This document shows positions 56,553 through 64,000 of a stretch of 64,000 bases of DNA, piece by piece. The position numbers and the translations under genes are program-made. Every line of letters begins with the position of its first letter. Within the stretch, counting starts at the first letter, position 1. The notes beneath the pieces are model-generated. The model did no database searches and was not told where the DNA came from. It saw only the letters and a program-made list of their open reading frames with translations. This DNA comes from Pseudomonas sp. ICMP 561 (GTDB taxonomy: Bacteria > Pseudomonadota > Gammaproteobacteria > Pseudomonadales > Pseudomonadaceae), in NCBI RefSeq assembly GCF_002699985.1, contig NZ_LKBT01000002.1:186001-250000 (forward strand). Direction: 5' to 3'.

Positions 56553-56930
56553 TTACGCCGTCTTCCAGGTGATCTCTTCCTCGCCATCGGCGCTGATACG
56601 TATCCAGCGGTCGGCGGTTTCGTCGCTTTCTTCTTCGACCCAGGTGCCGGGGGCGCAGCGTACTTCTACGTTCAGGGTAGCGAACGCAGCGCGGGCGCAG
56701 GCGATGTCGTCTTCCCATGGCGTGTTGTCACTGTCCAGATGCAGGCTGTTCCACTTGCCTACTGCTTTTGGCAGCCAGGTCACAGGTACGTTGCCTGCCT
56801 TGCATTTCCAGGTCTGGCCTTTCTGTACCCAGTCGGTGCAAGGGCCGACCGCAACACTGAGCCACTCGGCGATGGCCTTGTGATCGACGTCAGTATCCTT
56901 CAGGTAAATCTCGATATCGGGTTGGCGCAT
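56553..56930 (-). CDS. Acidic small protein of unknown function
   Basis: 125 residues, ATG 56930 with GAGG seven bases upstream. Soluble, acidic, several Trp and three Cys (GPCTDW, WKCKAG, VRCAPG). I recall it as a conserved Pseudomonas hypothetical; no function. It is followed downstream by the REP element and plsB. No operon link with rlmA is clear (77-base gap). Confidence 0.7.
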   Translation of the reverse strand: MRQPDIEIYLKDTDVDHKAIAEWLSVAVGPCTDWVQKGQTWKCKAGNVPVTWLPKAVGKWNSLHLDSDNTPWEDDIACARAAFATLNVEVRCAPGTWVEEESDETADRWIRISADGEEEITWKTA

Positions 56931-57007
56931 GGATGCCTCGTGAGAAAGTGAAAAAATCCATTCGCGGATTCAATCGGATGCCCGGTACCGAGCATCTTCG
57001 TTGGTTG

Positions 57008-57817
57008 TTATTGCAATACGAAATAATCGTAGCGCATGGAAACGGTGACCTCGAAAGGTGCGGCCTGCTCAATCACATCTGCACGACGTTCCGCGCTGGC
57101 TCGCCAGCCGTGGGGCGTCATGGCCAGCAGATTGGCGCGGGCCTGACCGTCAACGAGGCTCAGCTTGAAACGCAGGGTTTCGCTATGAGCCAGCGACATG
57201 CCTTCCGGCACCAGAGCCAGATGTTTGTCATCGGCATAGTCCCGCACTGCGTCATAGAGTCGCTCGCGCAGTTCCATCAAATGCTCGCTGGTCGGGCCGA
57301 CCCGCATCAAACCGCCGCCCGGCGTCAGCAGGCGCTTGGCTTCGTTCCAGTCCAGCGGGCTGAACACGCTAGCCAGAAACTGGCAGCTGGCGTCCGGCAG
57401 TGGCACGCGAGCCATGCTGGCAATCAACCAGGTCAGTTTCGGATTGCGACGGCAGGCGCGTTTGACCGCTTCTCGGGAGATGTCCAGCGCATAACCATCA
57501 GCGTCCGGCAGGGCTTCGGCGATTTGCGCGGTGTAATAACCCTCGCCACAACCGATGTCCAGCCAGTGCTCGGGAGCACGTTCAGCAGCCAGTTCAGCCA
57601 GGCGCCTGGCCACCGGCGCGTAATGGCCGGCATTGAGGAAGTCCCGGCGCGCCTCGACCATGGCCTGATTGTCACCAGGATCGCGGCTGTTCTTGTGCTG
57701 CACCGGCAACAGGTTCAGATAACCCTGACGGGCGCGGTCGAAGCGGTGGTTGGCCGGGCAGACCACCCCATTATCCACCGCGGTCAGCGGTGCAGAGCAG
57801 ATCGGGCAGGTCAGCAT
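57008..57817 (-). CDS. rlmA: 23S rRNA (guanine745-N1)-methyltransferase RlmA
   Basis: 269 residues. A zinc finger at the N-terminus (C4, C7, C20, H24) is followed by a SAM methyltransferase domain with WLDIGCGEGYYTAQIAEALP. It methylates G745 of 23S rRNA. The stop-to-start overlap with dapE is one base (57817), so it is probably co-transcribed with it. Confidence 0.92.
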   Translation of the reverse strand: MLTCPICSAPLTAVDNGVVCPANHRFDRARQGYLNLLPVQHKNSRDPGDNQAMVEARRDFLNAGHYAPVARRLAELAAERAPEHWLDIGCGEGYYTAQIAEALPDADGYALDISREAVKRACRRNPKLTWLIASMARVPLPDASCQFLASVFSPLDWNEAKRLLTPGGGLMRVGPTSEHLMELRERLYDAVRDYADDKHLALVPEGMSLAHSETLRFKLSLVDGQARANLLAMTPHGWRASAERRADVIEQAAPFEVTVSMRYDYFVLQ

Positions 57818-58968
57818 CAGGCGAGCAACTTGACCAGGGTCTGGTAGTAGATCTCGGTCAGCACATCGAGGTCGCTGGCCAGAATGCGCTCGTTGACCTG
57901 ATGAATCGTCGCGTTGACCGGACCCAGCTCTACAACCTGCGTACCCAAGGTGGCGATGAAACGCCCGTCAGAGGTGCCGCCGCTGGTGGACGCCTTGGTC
58001 TCGCGGCCAGTGACGGCCTTGATGCTGGCCGAGACCGCATCTAGCAAATTACCTGGCTCGGTGAGGAACGGCAGACCGGACAGCGCCCAGTCCACATGCC
58101 AGTCCAGACCATGCTTGTCGAGGATGGTCGACACCCGCTGCTGCAGGCCTTCGACGGTGGATTCGGTAGAGAAGCGGAAGTTGAACACCGCTACCAGATC
58201 ACCCGGAATCACGTTGGTCGCGCCAGTGCCGGAGTTCAGATTGGAGATCTGGAAGCTGGTCGGCGGGAAGAAATCATTGCCTTCGTCCCAATGTTCGGCG
58301 GCGAGTTCTGCCAGAGCCGGAGCCGCCAGATGAATCGGGTTGCGCGCCAGATGCGGATACGCCACATGGCCTTGTTTACCGCGAACGGTCAGCGTCGCGC
58401 CAAGGGAGCCGCGACGGCCATTCTTGACCACATCGCCCACCAGCGTGGTGCTCGACGGTTCGCCAACGATGCACCAGTCCAGCCGCTCGTTGCGCTCACG
58501 CAACCGCTCAACCACGGCCTTGGTGCCATGATGCGCCGGACCCTCTTCGTCACTGGTAATCAGGAAAGTGACTTTGCCTTTGTGGTCAGGGTGATCAGCG
58601 ACGAAACGCTCGGCGGCCACGACCATTGCGGCCAGACTGCCTTTCATGTCGGCTGCGCCACGTCCGCACAGCATGCCCTCTGCATCGATCAGCGCATCGA
58701 ACGGATCGTTTTGCCAGGCTTGAACAGGGCCGGTCGGGACCACGTCGGTATGACCGGCAAAGCACAATACCGGCCCTTCGTTTTTGCCATGGCTGGCCCA
58801 GAAATTATCCACGTCCTCGATTCGCATCGGCTCCAGCTTGAAGCCTGCGTTCCCAAGGCGCCCCATCATCACTGTCTGACAATCGGCATCAATGGGCGTA
58901 ACCGAAGGACGACGGATCAGGTCGCAGGCAAGTTGCAGCGTAGGCGAAAGGTCGGCTGGGGCCGTCAT
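57817..58968 (-). CDS. dapE: Succinyl-diaminopimelate desuccinylase
   Basis: 383 residues from ATG 58968 with GGAG eight bases upstream (a TTG two codons earlier is in frame). It removes succinate from N-succinyl-LL-diaminopimelate on the lysine/peptidoglycan path. Zinc ligands H73 and D75 in [10 protein letters not shown], the base in [12 protein letters not shown], and SGGTSDGRF near the end are M20-type landmarks. dapD, two steps earlier, lies at 61978. Confidence 0.96.
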   Translation of the reverse strand: MTAPADLSPTLQLACDLIRRPSVTPIDADCQTVMMGRLGNAGFKLEPMRIEDVDNFWASHGKNEGPVLCFAGHTDVVPTGPVQAWQNDPFDALIDAEGMLCGRGAADMKGSLAAMVVAAERFVADHPDHKGKVTFLITSDEEGPAHHGTKAVVERLRERNERLDWCIVGEPSSTTLVGDVVKNGRRGSLGATLTVRGKQGHVAYPHLARNPIHLAAPALAELAAEHWDEGNDFFPPTSFQISNLNSGTGATNVIPGDLVAVFNFRFSTESTVEGLQQRVSTILDKHGLDWHVDWALSGLPFLTEPGNLLDAVSASIKAVTGRETKASTSGGTSDGRFIATLGTQVVELGPVNATIHQVNERILASDLDVLTEIYYQTLVKLLA

Positions 58969-59154
58969 GTACAAAACTCCGGTTGATAGCGCGGATGGTC
59001 CGGTGACGCACGGATCATATAAGGGCGCGAAAAAGGCGCTTATCTTAAAGCAAAACGGGAAGGGGGAGCCGGCGTTTATGGATAAGGGCGCTTATTTTCT
59101 CCAGTGAAAGGGGTGGCATCGGGCCGGTATCGTGAGCGTGCTTCAAATCGCGTA

Positions 59155-59394
59155 AGCCCCTTTCGCCAACAAGTTGGCTCCTACCTTTAAAACTGAACAG
59201 TCCGGGCCTCCGCGTCGCCGTGGCAGGAGCGAACTTGTTCGCGAGGCGGCATGCGTGAATAACCGCGTCAGCCCCTCTCGCCAACAAGTTGCCTCCTACC
59301 TTTAAAGGCGACCAGTCCGGGCCTCCGCGTCGCCCTGGTAGGAGCGAACTTGTTCGCGAGGCGGTATGCGTGAATAACCGCGTCAGCCCCACCT
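59155..59394. repeat. Tandem repeat, period 115 bp, two copies plus partial third
   Basis: The word AGCCCC followed by (T)TCGCCAACAAGTTG recurs at 59155 and 59270, and AGCCCC again at 59385, exactly 115 bases apart. Each unit holds an outer pair CCAACAAGTTG-type and GCGAACTTGTTCGCGAGGCG. The copies differ at a few positions. Each unit is built from REP palindromes. Confidence 0.92.
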
Positions 59395-59451
59395 CAGTAC
59401 ATTTTCTGACCAATCACCCACCTTCAGGATGCCCTAACCCAGCCAAAGCCC

Positions 59452-59457
59452 TATAAT
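59452..59457 (+). promoter_or_regulatory. Candidate -10 box for tcdA
   Basis: TATAAT 27 bases before the tcdA start; the -35 side is poor. Confidence 0.35.
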
Positions 59458-59483
59458 GCGCGCCGGTTTTTGGGGTATTGGTC

Positions 59484-60329
59484 ATGAGTTCAGAAGATCC
59501 GCGTTTTGCAGGTATCGCCCGTTTGTACGGCATCGAAGGTCTGGAGCGGCTGCGTGCCGCCCATGTTGCTGTGGTCGGTATCGGCGGTGTCGGTTCCTGG
59601 GCGGCTGAAGCCATGGCGCGTTCTGGGGTGGGTGAGATTTCCCTGTTTGATCTGGATGACGTCTGCGTCAGCAACAGCAATCGTCAGTTGCATGCGCTGG
59701 ACAGCACCGTGGGTCGTCCCAAAGTCGAGGTTATGGCTGAGCGTCTGCGGGCGATCAATCCGGATTGCGTTGTGCACGCGGTGGCTGATTTCGTGACCCG
59801 CGACACCATGGCCGAGTACATAACGCCGGATCTGGATTGCGTGCTGGACTGCATTGACGCGGTTAACGCCAAGGCCGCACTGATTGCCTGGTGCAAGCGG
59901 CGCAAGATTCAGATCATCACCACCGGCGGTGCAGGTGGGCAGATTGATCCGACGCTGATTCAGGTCTGCGATTTGAACCGTACCTTCAACGATCCACTGG
60001 CTTCAAAGGTACGCTCGACCCTTCGCCGTGATTACGGCTTCTCCCGCACCATGAACCGCCATTACAGTGTGCCGTGCGTGTTCTCCACTGAACAACTGCG
60101 CTATCCGAAGCCGGATGGCAGCATTTGCCTGCAGAAGAGTTTTGTCGGGGATGGGGTCAAGCTGGATTGCGCCGGTGGTTTTGGCGCGGTGATGATGGTG
60201 ACAGCGACCTTCGGCATGGTCGCGGCCACCAAGGCGGTAGACAAAATTGTTGCTGGTGTACGTCGCCCATCGGAGCGCGCCAAGCCGGTGTCGGTACCGC
60301 CGTCTCAGCCCGCCGCTTCCGTCAGCTGA
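59484..60329 (+). CDS. tcdA: tRNA threonylcarbamoyladenosine dehydratase TcdA
   Basis: 281 residues from ATG 59484 (a TTG at 59478 is in frame). ThiF/E1-like enzyme that cyclises t6A to ct6A in tRNA, using ATP. GIGGVGSWAAEAMARSG (~32-48) is the nucleotide loop; DLDDVCVSNSNRQ and DCIDAVNAKAALI are further marks. It is next to csdE/csdA, whose products are its sulfur-relay partners. Its 3' end overlaps csdE by 25 bases (convergent). Confidence 0.94.
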   Translation: MSSEDPRFAGIARLYGIEGLERLRAAHVAVVGIGGVGSWAAEAMARSGVGEISLFDLDDVCVSNSNRQLHALDSTVGRPKVEVMAERLRAINPDCVVHAVADFVTRDTMAEYITPDLDCVLDCIDAVNAKAALIAWCKRRKIQIITTGGAGGQIDPTLIQVCDLNRTFNDPLASKVRSTLRRDYGFSRTMNRHYSVPCVFSTEQLRYPKPDGSICLQKSFVGDGVKLDCAGGFGAVMMVTATFGMVAATKAVDKIVAGVRRPSERAKPVSVPPSQPAASVS

Positions 60330-60718
60330 CGCATCCTCTGCAGCACGGCATTCAGGCCGTTGCTGCGTGAAGGGGAGAGTTGACGGCTCAGGCCTAGCTG
60401 GTTGAACCAGTCAGGCAAATCCACGTGCTGGAGCTCTGTTGCCGACAGACCATTGACCCGAGCCAGCAACAGCGCCACCAGACCACGAATCATCCGCGCA
60501 TCGCTGGCGGCGCGAAACTGCCATTGGCTGTTCGTCATCTCACCCAATAGCCAGACTTTGCTTTCGCATCCGTGGACCAGATTTTCGTCTGACTTTTCAT
60601 CTTCGTTCAGTACAGGCAATCGCTCGCCCCATTGCATGAGCAATCGCGCACGTTGCTCCCAGCCTTGAGGTTTAGCGAAGGTGTCCAGTGCGGTTTGTGC
60701 GTCGAGGGGCAGGTTCAT
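60305..60718 (-). CDS. csdE: SufE/CsdE family sulfur acceptor
   Basis: 137 residues. The active cysteine is C51 in VHGCESKVWLL, accepting persulfide from the cysteine desulfurase. It overlaps csdA by 4 bases (ATGA) and tcdA by 25 bases. The neighbourhood favours CsdE over SufE; the two are close in sequence. Confidence 0.88.
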   Translation of the reverse strand: MNLPLDAQTALDTFAKPQGWEQRARLLMQWGERLPVLNEDEKSDENLVHGCESKVWLLGEMTNSQWQFRAASDARMIRGLVALLLARVNGLSATELQHVDLPDWFNQLGLSRQLSPSRSNGLNAVLQRMRQLTEAAG

Positions 60719-61920
60719 CGTAATAACTCCAGCGCTTGATCCAGCGCGTTGAAGAAGTGTTGCAAGTCGCTTGAGTCGTTGTAGAGCGCCAGGGAAACCC
60801 GAATTGCCCCCGACAGGCCAAGGCTTTTCAGCAGCGGCATAGCGCAGTGATGACCCGCACGCACGGCGATGCCCTGTTCTGTCAGCAGATGCGCGAGGTC
60901 GGCGTTGTGCACGCCTTCCACTGTAAAGCTGACCAACGCCAGTTGCGGCTCGCCCAGCACCCGCACACCATCCCGCTGACGCAAGCCTTCAAGCAGCATC
61001 GCGTGCAGCGCTGCTTCATGCTCCAGCACTGCGCGGTGATCAAGGCTCTGCAAATAATCCAGCGTTGCGCCAAGGCCGATCACACCGGCAATCGGTGGCG
61101 TCCCGGCTTCGAAACCCAGCGGTGCCGGGCGGAATTTCGCATGGTCGTAATCAGTGGTCAGGACCATCTCGCCGCCGAACTGCCAGTGTTGCAGGCGCGG
61201 CAGCACGTCATTGCGGCCATACAGAATGCCGACGCCTTCCGGGCCGTATAGCTTGTGGCTGGAAAACACGTAGAAGTCGCAGCCCAGTGCTTGCACGTCA
61301 TGTCGACCATGGACGACACCTTGAGCGCCATCCACGACCGTTAGTGCGCCGTGGGCCTTGGCCAGTGCGAGTAATTCCGGCAGTGGCTGCCAGGCGCCCA
61401 GCACGTTGGACAGTTGGCTCACAGCAAGCAGGCGGGTGCGGTCACCGATCATTTGCGCAGCGGCGCTCAGGTCGATCAGCCCTTGCTCATTGAGCGGCAG
61501 AATGACTAGCTTCAGATCGCGGCGTTGAGCCAGTTGCTGCCAGGGCAACAGGTTGGCGTGATGTTCCAGTGCGCTGATTACGATTTCATCACCGGCGACG
61601 AACTCATGCTCCAGGCCGTAGGCCAGTAGATTGAGCGCAGACGTAGCACCATGGGTAAAAATAATCTGACCTGTCTCACCGGCATTGAGCCAATGAGAAA
61701 CCTTGTTGCGGCTGTCCTCAAACGCCTGAGTCGCATGAGCTCCCGGCAAATGTTGGGCGCGATGCACATTGGCTGCGCCATTGGCGTAGTAATGATTCAG
61801 GGCGTCGAGCAGGGCTTGAGGTTTCTGGGTGGTCGCGGCGTTGTCCAGATAGGTCTGGCCTTGCCGTTGCAGGGCGTCGATGGCTGGAAAGTCAGCGCGC
61901 CAAGGGGAAAAGAGGGGCAT
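60715..61920 (-). CDS. csdA: Cysteine desulfurase (CsdA/SufS class)
   Basis: 401 residues. PLP lysine K223 in FSSHKLYGPEGVG, active cysteine C359 in RAGHHCAMPL (class II, short loop). It takes sulfur from cysteine for the CsdE relay. The csdA-csdE-tcdA neighbourhood supports this name; SufS is the alternative. Confidence 0.92.
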   Translation of the reverse strand: MPLFSPWRADFPAIDALQRQGQTYLDNAATTQKPQALLDALNHYYANGAANVHRAQHLPGAHATQAFEDSRNKVSHWLNAGETGQIIFTHGATSALNLLAYGLEHEFVAGDEIVISALEHHANLLPWQQLAQRRDLKLVILPLNEQGLIDLSAAAQMIGDRTRLLAVSQLSNVLGAWQPLPELLALAKAHGALTVVDGAQGVVHGRHDVQALGCDFYVFSSHKLYGPEGVGILYGRNDVLPRLQHWQFGGEMVLTTDYDHAKFRPAPLGFEAGTPPIAGVIGLGATLDYLQSLDHRAVLEHEAALHAMLLEGLRQRDGVRVLGEPQLALVSFTVEGVHNADLAHLLTEQGIAVRAGHHCAMPLLKSLGLSGAIRVSLALYNDSSDLQHFFNALDQALELLR

Positions 61921-61939
61921 TTGCTTTGACTCGGTGAGT

Positions 61940-61965
61940 CAGGCCCGATCATGAGATCGGGCCTG
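61940..61965 (-). terminator. Stem-loop between dapD and csdA
   Basis: CAGGCCCGATC pairs with GATCGGGCCTG around ATGA, 12 bases after the dapD stop. There is no T-run on the minus strand, so it may be a weak terminator or an mRNA-stabilising or attenuator element for csdA. Confidence 0.6.
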
Positions 61966-61977
61966 ATGCAGCATCGA

Positions 61978-63012
61978 TCAGTTGTGAGCGTGCAGCGCTT
62001 CGTTCAGCTCGATGGCCGACTTGTGGGTTTTGCATTCCACAGCGCCGGTTTCGGAGTTGCGACGGAACAGCAGGTCAGGTTGACCAGCCAGATCACGGGC
62101 TTTAACGATTTTGACCAGCTTGTTCTGGTCATCGAGCAGCGCAACCTTGGTGCCAGCGGTCACGTACAGACCCGACTCCACGGTATTGCGGTCGCCCAAT
62201 GGGATACCGATACCTGCGTTGGCACCGATCAGGCAGCCTTCGCCGACTTTAATGACAATGTTGCCGCCACCGGACAAGGTGCCCATGGTGGAGCAACCGC
62301 CGCCCAGGTCAGAGCCTTTGCCAACGAAGACGCCAGCCGAAACACGACCTTCGATCATGCCCGGGCCTTCGGTGCCAGCGTTGAAGTTGACGAAACCTTC
62401 ATGCATCACGGTAGTGCCTTCGCCGATGTAAGCGCCCAGACGAATACGTGCGCTATCAGCGATACGCACGCCGGTCGGTACGACGTAATCGGTCATTTTC
62501 GGGAATTTGTCGACGGAGAACACTTCCAGCAGCTCGCCTTTGAGGCGTGCTTCCAGCTGGCGCGGGGCCAGTTCGTTCAGGTCGATCGCACCCTGGCTGG
62601 TCCAGGCGACGTTTGGCAGCAACGGGAAAATCCCGGCCAGGCTCAGGCCATGTGGCTTGACCAGACGATGGGACAGCAGATGCAGCTTGAGGTAAGCCTC
62701 AGGGGTGGACGTCAGCGCAGCATCTTCAGCGAGCAGGGTCGCGACCAGTGGTTTGTGGCTCTCTGCCAGACGGGTCAGCAATGCAGCCTGACCAGCGTCA
62801 ACGGACTTGAGCGCTTCAGCCAGCTTCGACGCCTGATCGGTGTTGAAGGTAATGGCCTGGTTGCCACCGGTATAACCCAGTACTGGCGTTACAGCTGCGA
62901 TCAATTCAGCGGACGGGTTGATCATCGGCTGAGCGTAGAAAACTTCCAGCCATGCGCCTTGACGGTTTTGAGTGCCGACACCGAAGGCCAGGCTGAACAG
63001 GGAAGTGGACAT
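61978..63012 (-). CDS. dapD: Tetrahydrodipicolinate N-succinyltransferase
   Basis: 344 residues of the longer Pseudomonas type. It succinylates tetrahydrodipicolinate in lysine/diaminopimelate synthesis. The left-handed beta-helix is seen in the hexapeptide stretches RIADSARIRLGAYIGEGTTV and GGGCSTMGTLSGGGNIVI. AGAGGT before ATG 63012 supports the start. Confidence 0.96.
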   Translation of the reverse strand: MSTSLFSLAFGVGTQNRQGAWLEVFYAQPMINPSAELIAAVTPVLGYTGGNQAITFNTDQASKLAEALKSVDAGQAALLTRLAESHKPLVATLLAEDAALTSTPEAYLKLHLLSHRLVKPHGLSLAGIFPLLPNVAWTSQGAIDLNELAPRQLEARLKGELLEVFSVDKFPKMTDYVVPTGVRIADSARIRLGAYIGEGTTVMHEGFVNFNAGTEGPGMIEGRVSAGVFVGKGSDLGGGCSTMGTLSGGGNIVIKVGEGCLIGANAGIGIPLGDRNTVESGLYVTAGTKVALLDDQNKLVKIVKARDLAGQPDLLFRRNSETGAVECKTHKSAIELNEALHAHN

Positions 63013-63048
63013 GCAAATACCTCTTACTAATTTAAAGGGCTATCTCAG

Positions 63049-63411
63049 TCAGGCGATAGCCGCTGCATACAGGTCTGGTTTAAAGCCAATCAGGGTTCTG
63101 TCGCCGAGATCGAGCACCGGGCGTTTGATCATCGACGGTTGAGCGAGCATCAGTTCAATCGCTTTATCCTGATCGAGGTCGGCTTTCTGCGCCTCGTCCA
63201 GCTTGCGAAAGGTGGTGCCTGCGCGGTTCAACACTGTCTGCCAGCCGTGCTCATTGCACCACCGGGTCAGGTGTTCGCGGTCAATACCTTGGGTTTTATA
63301 GTCGTGAAAGTCGTAGCTCACCGGCTTTTCATCGAGCCACGTGCGGGCCTTTTTCATCGTGTCGCACGCTTTGATCCCATACAGGTGCAACTTGTTGATT
63401 TCATCAGCCAC
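63049..63411 (-). CDS. Spx/ArsC-like (YffB-type) small protein
   Basis: 120 residues from GTG 63411 with AAGGGGG upstream. Thioredoxin-fold ArsC family; the single cysteine in GIKACDTMKKA (C16) lacks a resolving partner in the CxxC position, as in YffB/Spx types. Arginine in RPVLDLGDRTLIGF. It is near dapD in many Pseudomonas; function probably redox-related but not proven. Confidence 0.85.
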   Translation of the reverse strand: MADEINKLHLYGIKACDTMKKARTWLDEKPVSYDFHDYKTQGIDREHLTRWCNEHGWQTVLNRAGTTFRKLDEAQKADLDQDKAIELMLAQPSMIKRPVLDLGDRTLIGFKPDLYAAAIA

Positions 63412-63647
63412 GAGCTTGCCCCCTTTGAGACGGTTGAAAAACGGTCACGGATTATGCCACGGACAGGCGGGCTGGGCGTGTCCTGCCGACGTGTTTATGT
63501 ACCCAGGCATGACTTTTTTGCCTGTGTCCTGCCGTTGGCTGAAGGTGACGCGATAGTTTAAGCCGCCAATATGGCACTTCGATGGGTACCACGACGGAAT
63601 GGCGCAGTCGGGTCTCAATGAGGCCAAACCGCGCGTGGCAAAGCAGA

Positions 63648-64000
63648 TTAACCTTGGCTAGCCGTCTTCTCAGCGCTCGCCGCCGTGCCCTGGGTACTTG
63701 TGGCGTCAGGTACATTTAAAGTGATAGCCGGCTGAGGCGTCCCGCCCGTCGAGCTGGATTTTTTGCCCGTGAATGGGTCTTCCTCGTCTTCCTCGACTTT
63801 TTCCGAGTTCATTTCGGCAATGATGTCGAACAGGGTTTTCTGGACCTTGGGCTTCTCCGGGTTTTCCAGGCTGGCAATGCTCTCCTCCAGCCCCTGGTGC
63901 ATGCGCATCCAGGTTGCAGAGCTTTTTTCTTCGCTGCTCACTTGGTTCAGAAACTTCAGGCCCACCTTGAAGCGCGTGAGATCGTCACCTTGGTATGGAT
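63648..64000 (-). CDS. Unknown protein, 3' part (runs off the right edge)
   Basis: The frame stays open to base 64000, so the start is outside the window; about 117 residues are seen. The end is acidic then Thr/Ser/Gln-rich (DEEDPFTGKKSSS, ATSTQGTAASAEK) and probably disordered. A GTG at 63965 could be mistaken for the start, but PYQGDDLTRFKVGLKFLNQV continues upstream in the same frame. I do not recognise the family. It is separated from the ArsC-like gene by 236 bases without any gene. Confidence 0.6.
   Translation of the reverse strand, partial: PYQGDDLTRFKVGLKFLNQVSSEEKSSATWMRMHQGLEESIASLENPEKPKVQKTLFDIIAEMNSEKVEEDEEDPFTGKKSSSTGGTPQPAITLNVPDATSTQGTAASAEKTASQG

Larger units (their letters stand above)
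58969..59483. other. Gene-free divergent region between dapE and tcdA, with 115-bp tandem repeat
   Basis: 515 bases. The left ~170 carry nothing recognised beyond A/G-rich stretches; then the tandem repeat (listed separately); then ~70 bases with TATAAT at 59452 upstream of tcdA. No gene seen. Confidence 0.5.

Noticed and set aside
59155..59394. Possible CRISPR array
   Set aside because: Only two copies with a 115-base period, no unique spacers and palindromic REP content; it is a tandem repeat, not an array.
61951..63030. Plus-strand frame opposite dapD
   Set aside because: Shadow of dapD; no ribosome site or family features.
63648..63965. Complete small gene with GTG start at 63965
   Set aside because: The frame is open upstream to the window edge with protein-like sequence, so it is the 3' part of a larger gene.

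Overview
The window reads as a chromosomal segment of a gamma-proteobacterium of the genus Pseudomonas, probably fluorescent or syringae-group. The evidence is the complete Wsp surface-sensing operon with WspR, a DUF3509 gene, a TriC-like RND pump, the hom-thrC and csdA-csdE-tcdA arrangements, high-GC codon use, and a dozen REP-type palindromes at gene ends. No rRNA, tRNA, CRISPR array, integrase or transposase was seen. Identifications come from reading the sequence and from memory of protein families; no database search was possible.

Layout. 1-10.5 kb: 3' end of hom, thrC, a BvgS-like sensor that stops just after its H-box, a DUF3509 protein, a TIGR02285-like periplasmic protein, yaeQ, recJ and an Old Yellow Enzyme. 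10.7-20.5 kb: a DUF533 protein, then the seven-gene wspABCDEFR operon, whose genes mostly overlap by ATGA; it couples a membrane chemoreceptor complex to the diguanylate cyclase WspR. 20.5-24.1 kb (minus strand): three tandem paralogues built from a roughly 105-residue Ig-like repeat, two of them lipoproteins with a shared cysteine-rich C-terminal domain. 24.4-32.8 kb: prfB with its programmed +1 frameshift, lysS, a TetR regulator, a lipoprotein, a DUF1704/QEGLA protein, a lipoprotein hydrolase, a small membrane protein, and two DUF4398 lipoproteins (one with an OmpA domain).

33.3-38.2 kb is a visibly AT-rich island between the DUF4398 genes and ppc. It carries a tightly coupled three-gene operon: an HNH-nuclease fusion, a PD-(D/E)XK-nuclease-like protein and a KAP-type P-loop NTPase. 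This is most easily read as a mobile anti-phage or anti-plasmid module, and I cannot match it to a named system. A small gene at its 3' edge is a paralogue of the core gene next to ppc.

38.8-64 kb: ppc, adk, tsaB, a DUF72 protein, a PEP-mutase/isocitrate-lyase family enzyme, an extensin-like protein, rsmJ, a TetR regulator divergent from an RND adaptor and pump (TriC-like), a DUF4197 protein, plsB, rlmA, dapE, tcdA, csdE, csdA, dapD, a Spx/ArsC-like protein, and a partial gene running off the right edge. Most of this is core metabolism: lysine/diaminopimelate synthesis (dapE, dapD), threonine (hom, thrC), tRNA t6A and ct6A (tsaB, tcdA), sulfur mobilisation (csdA/E) and phospholipid synthesis (plsB).
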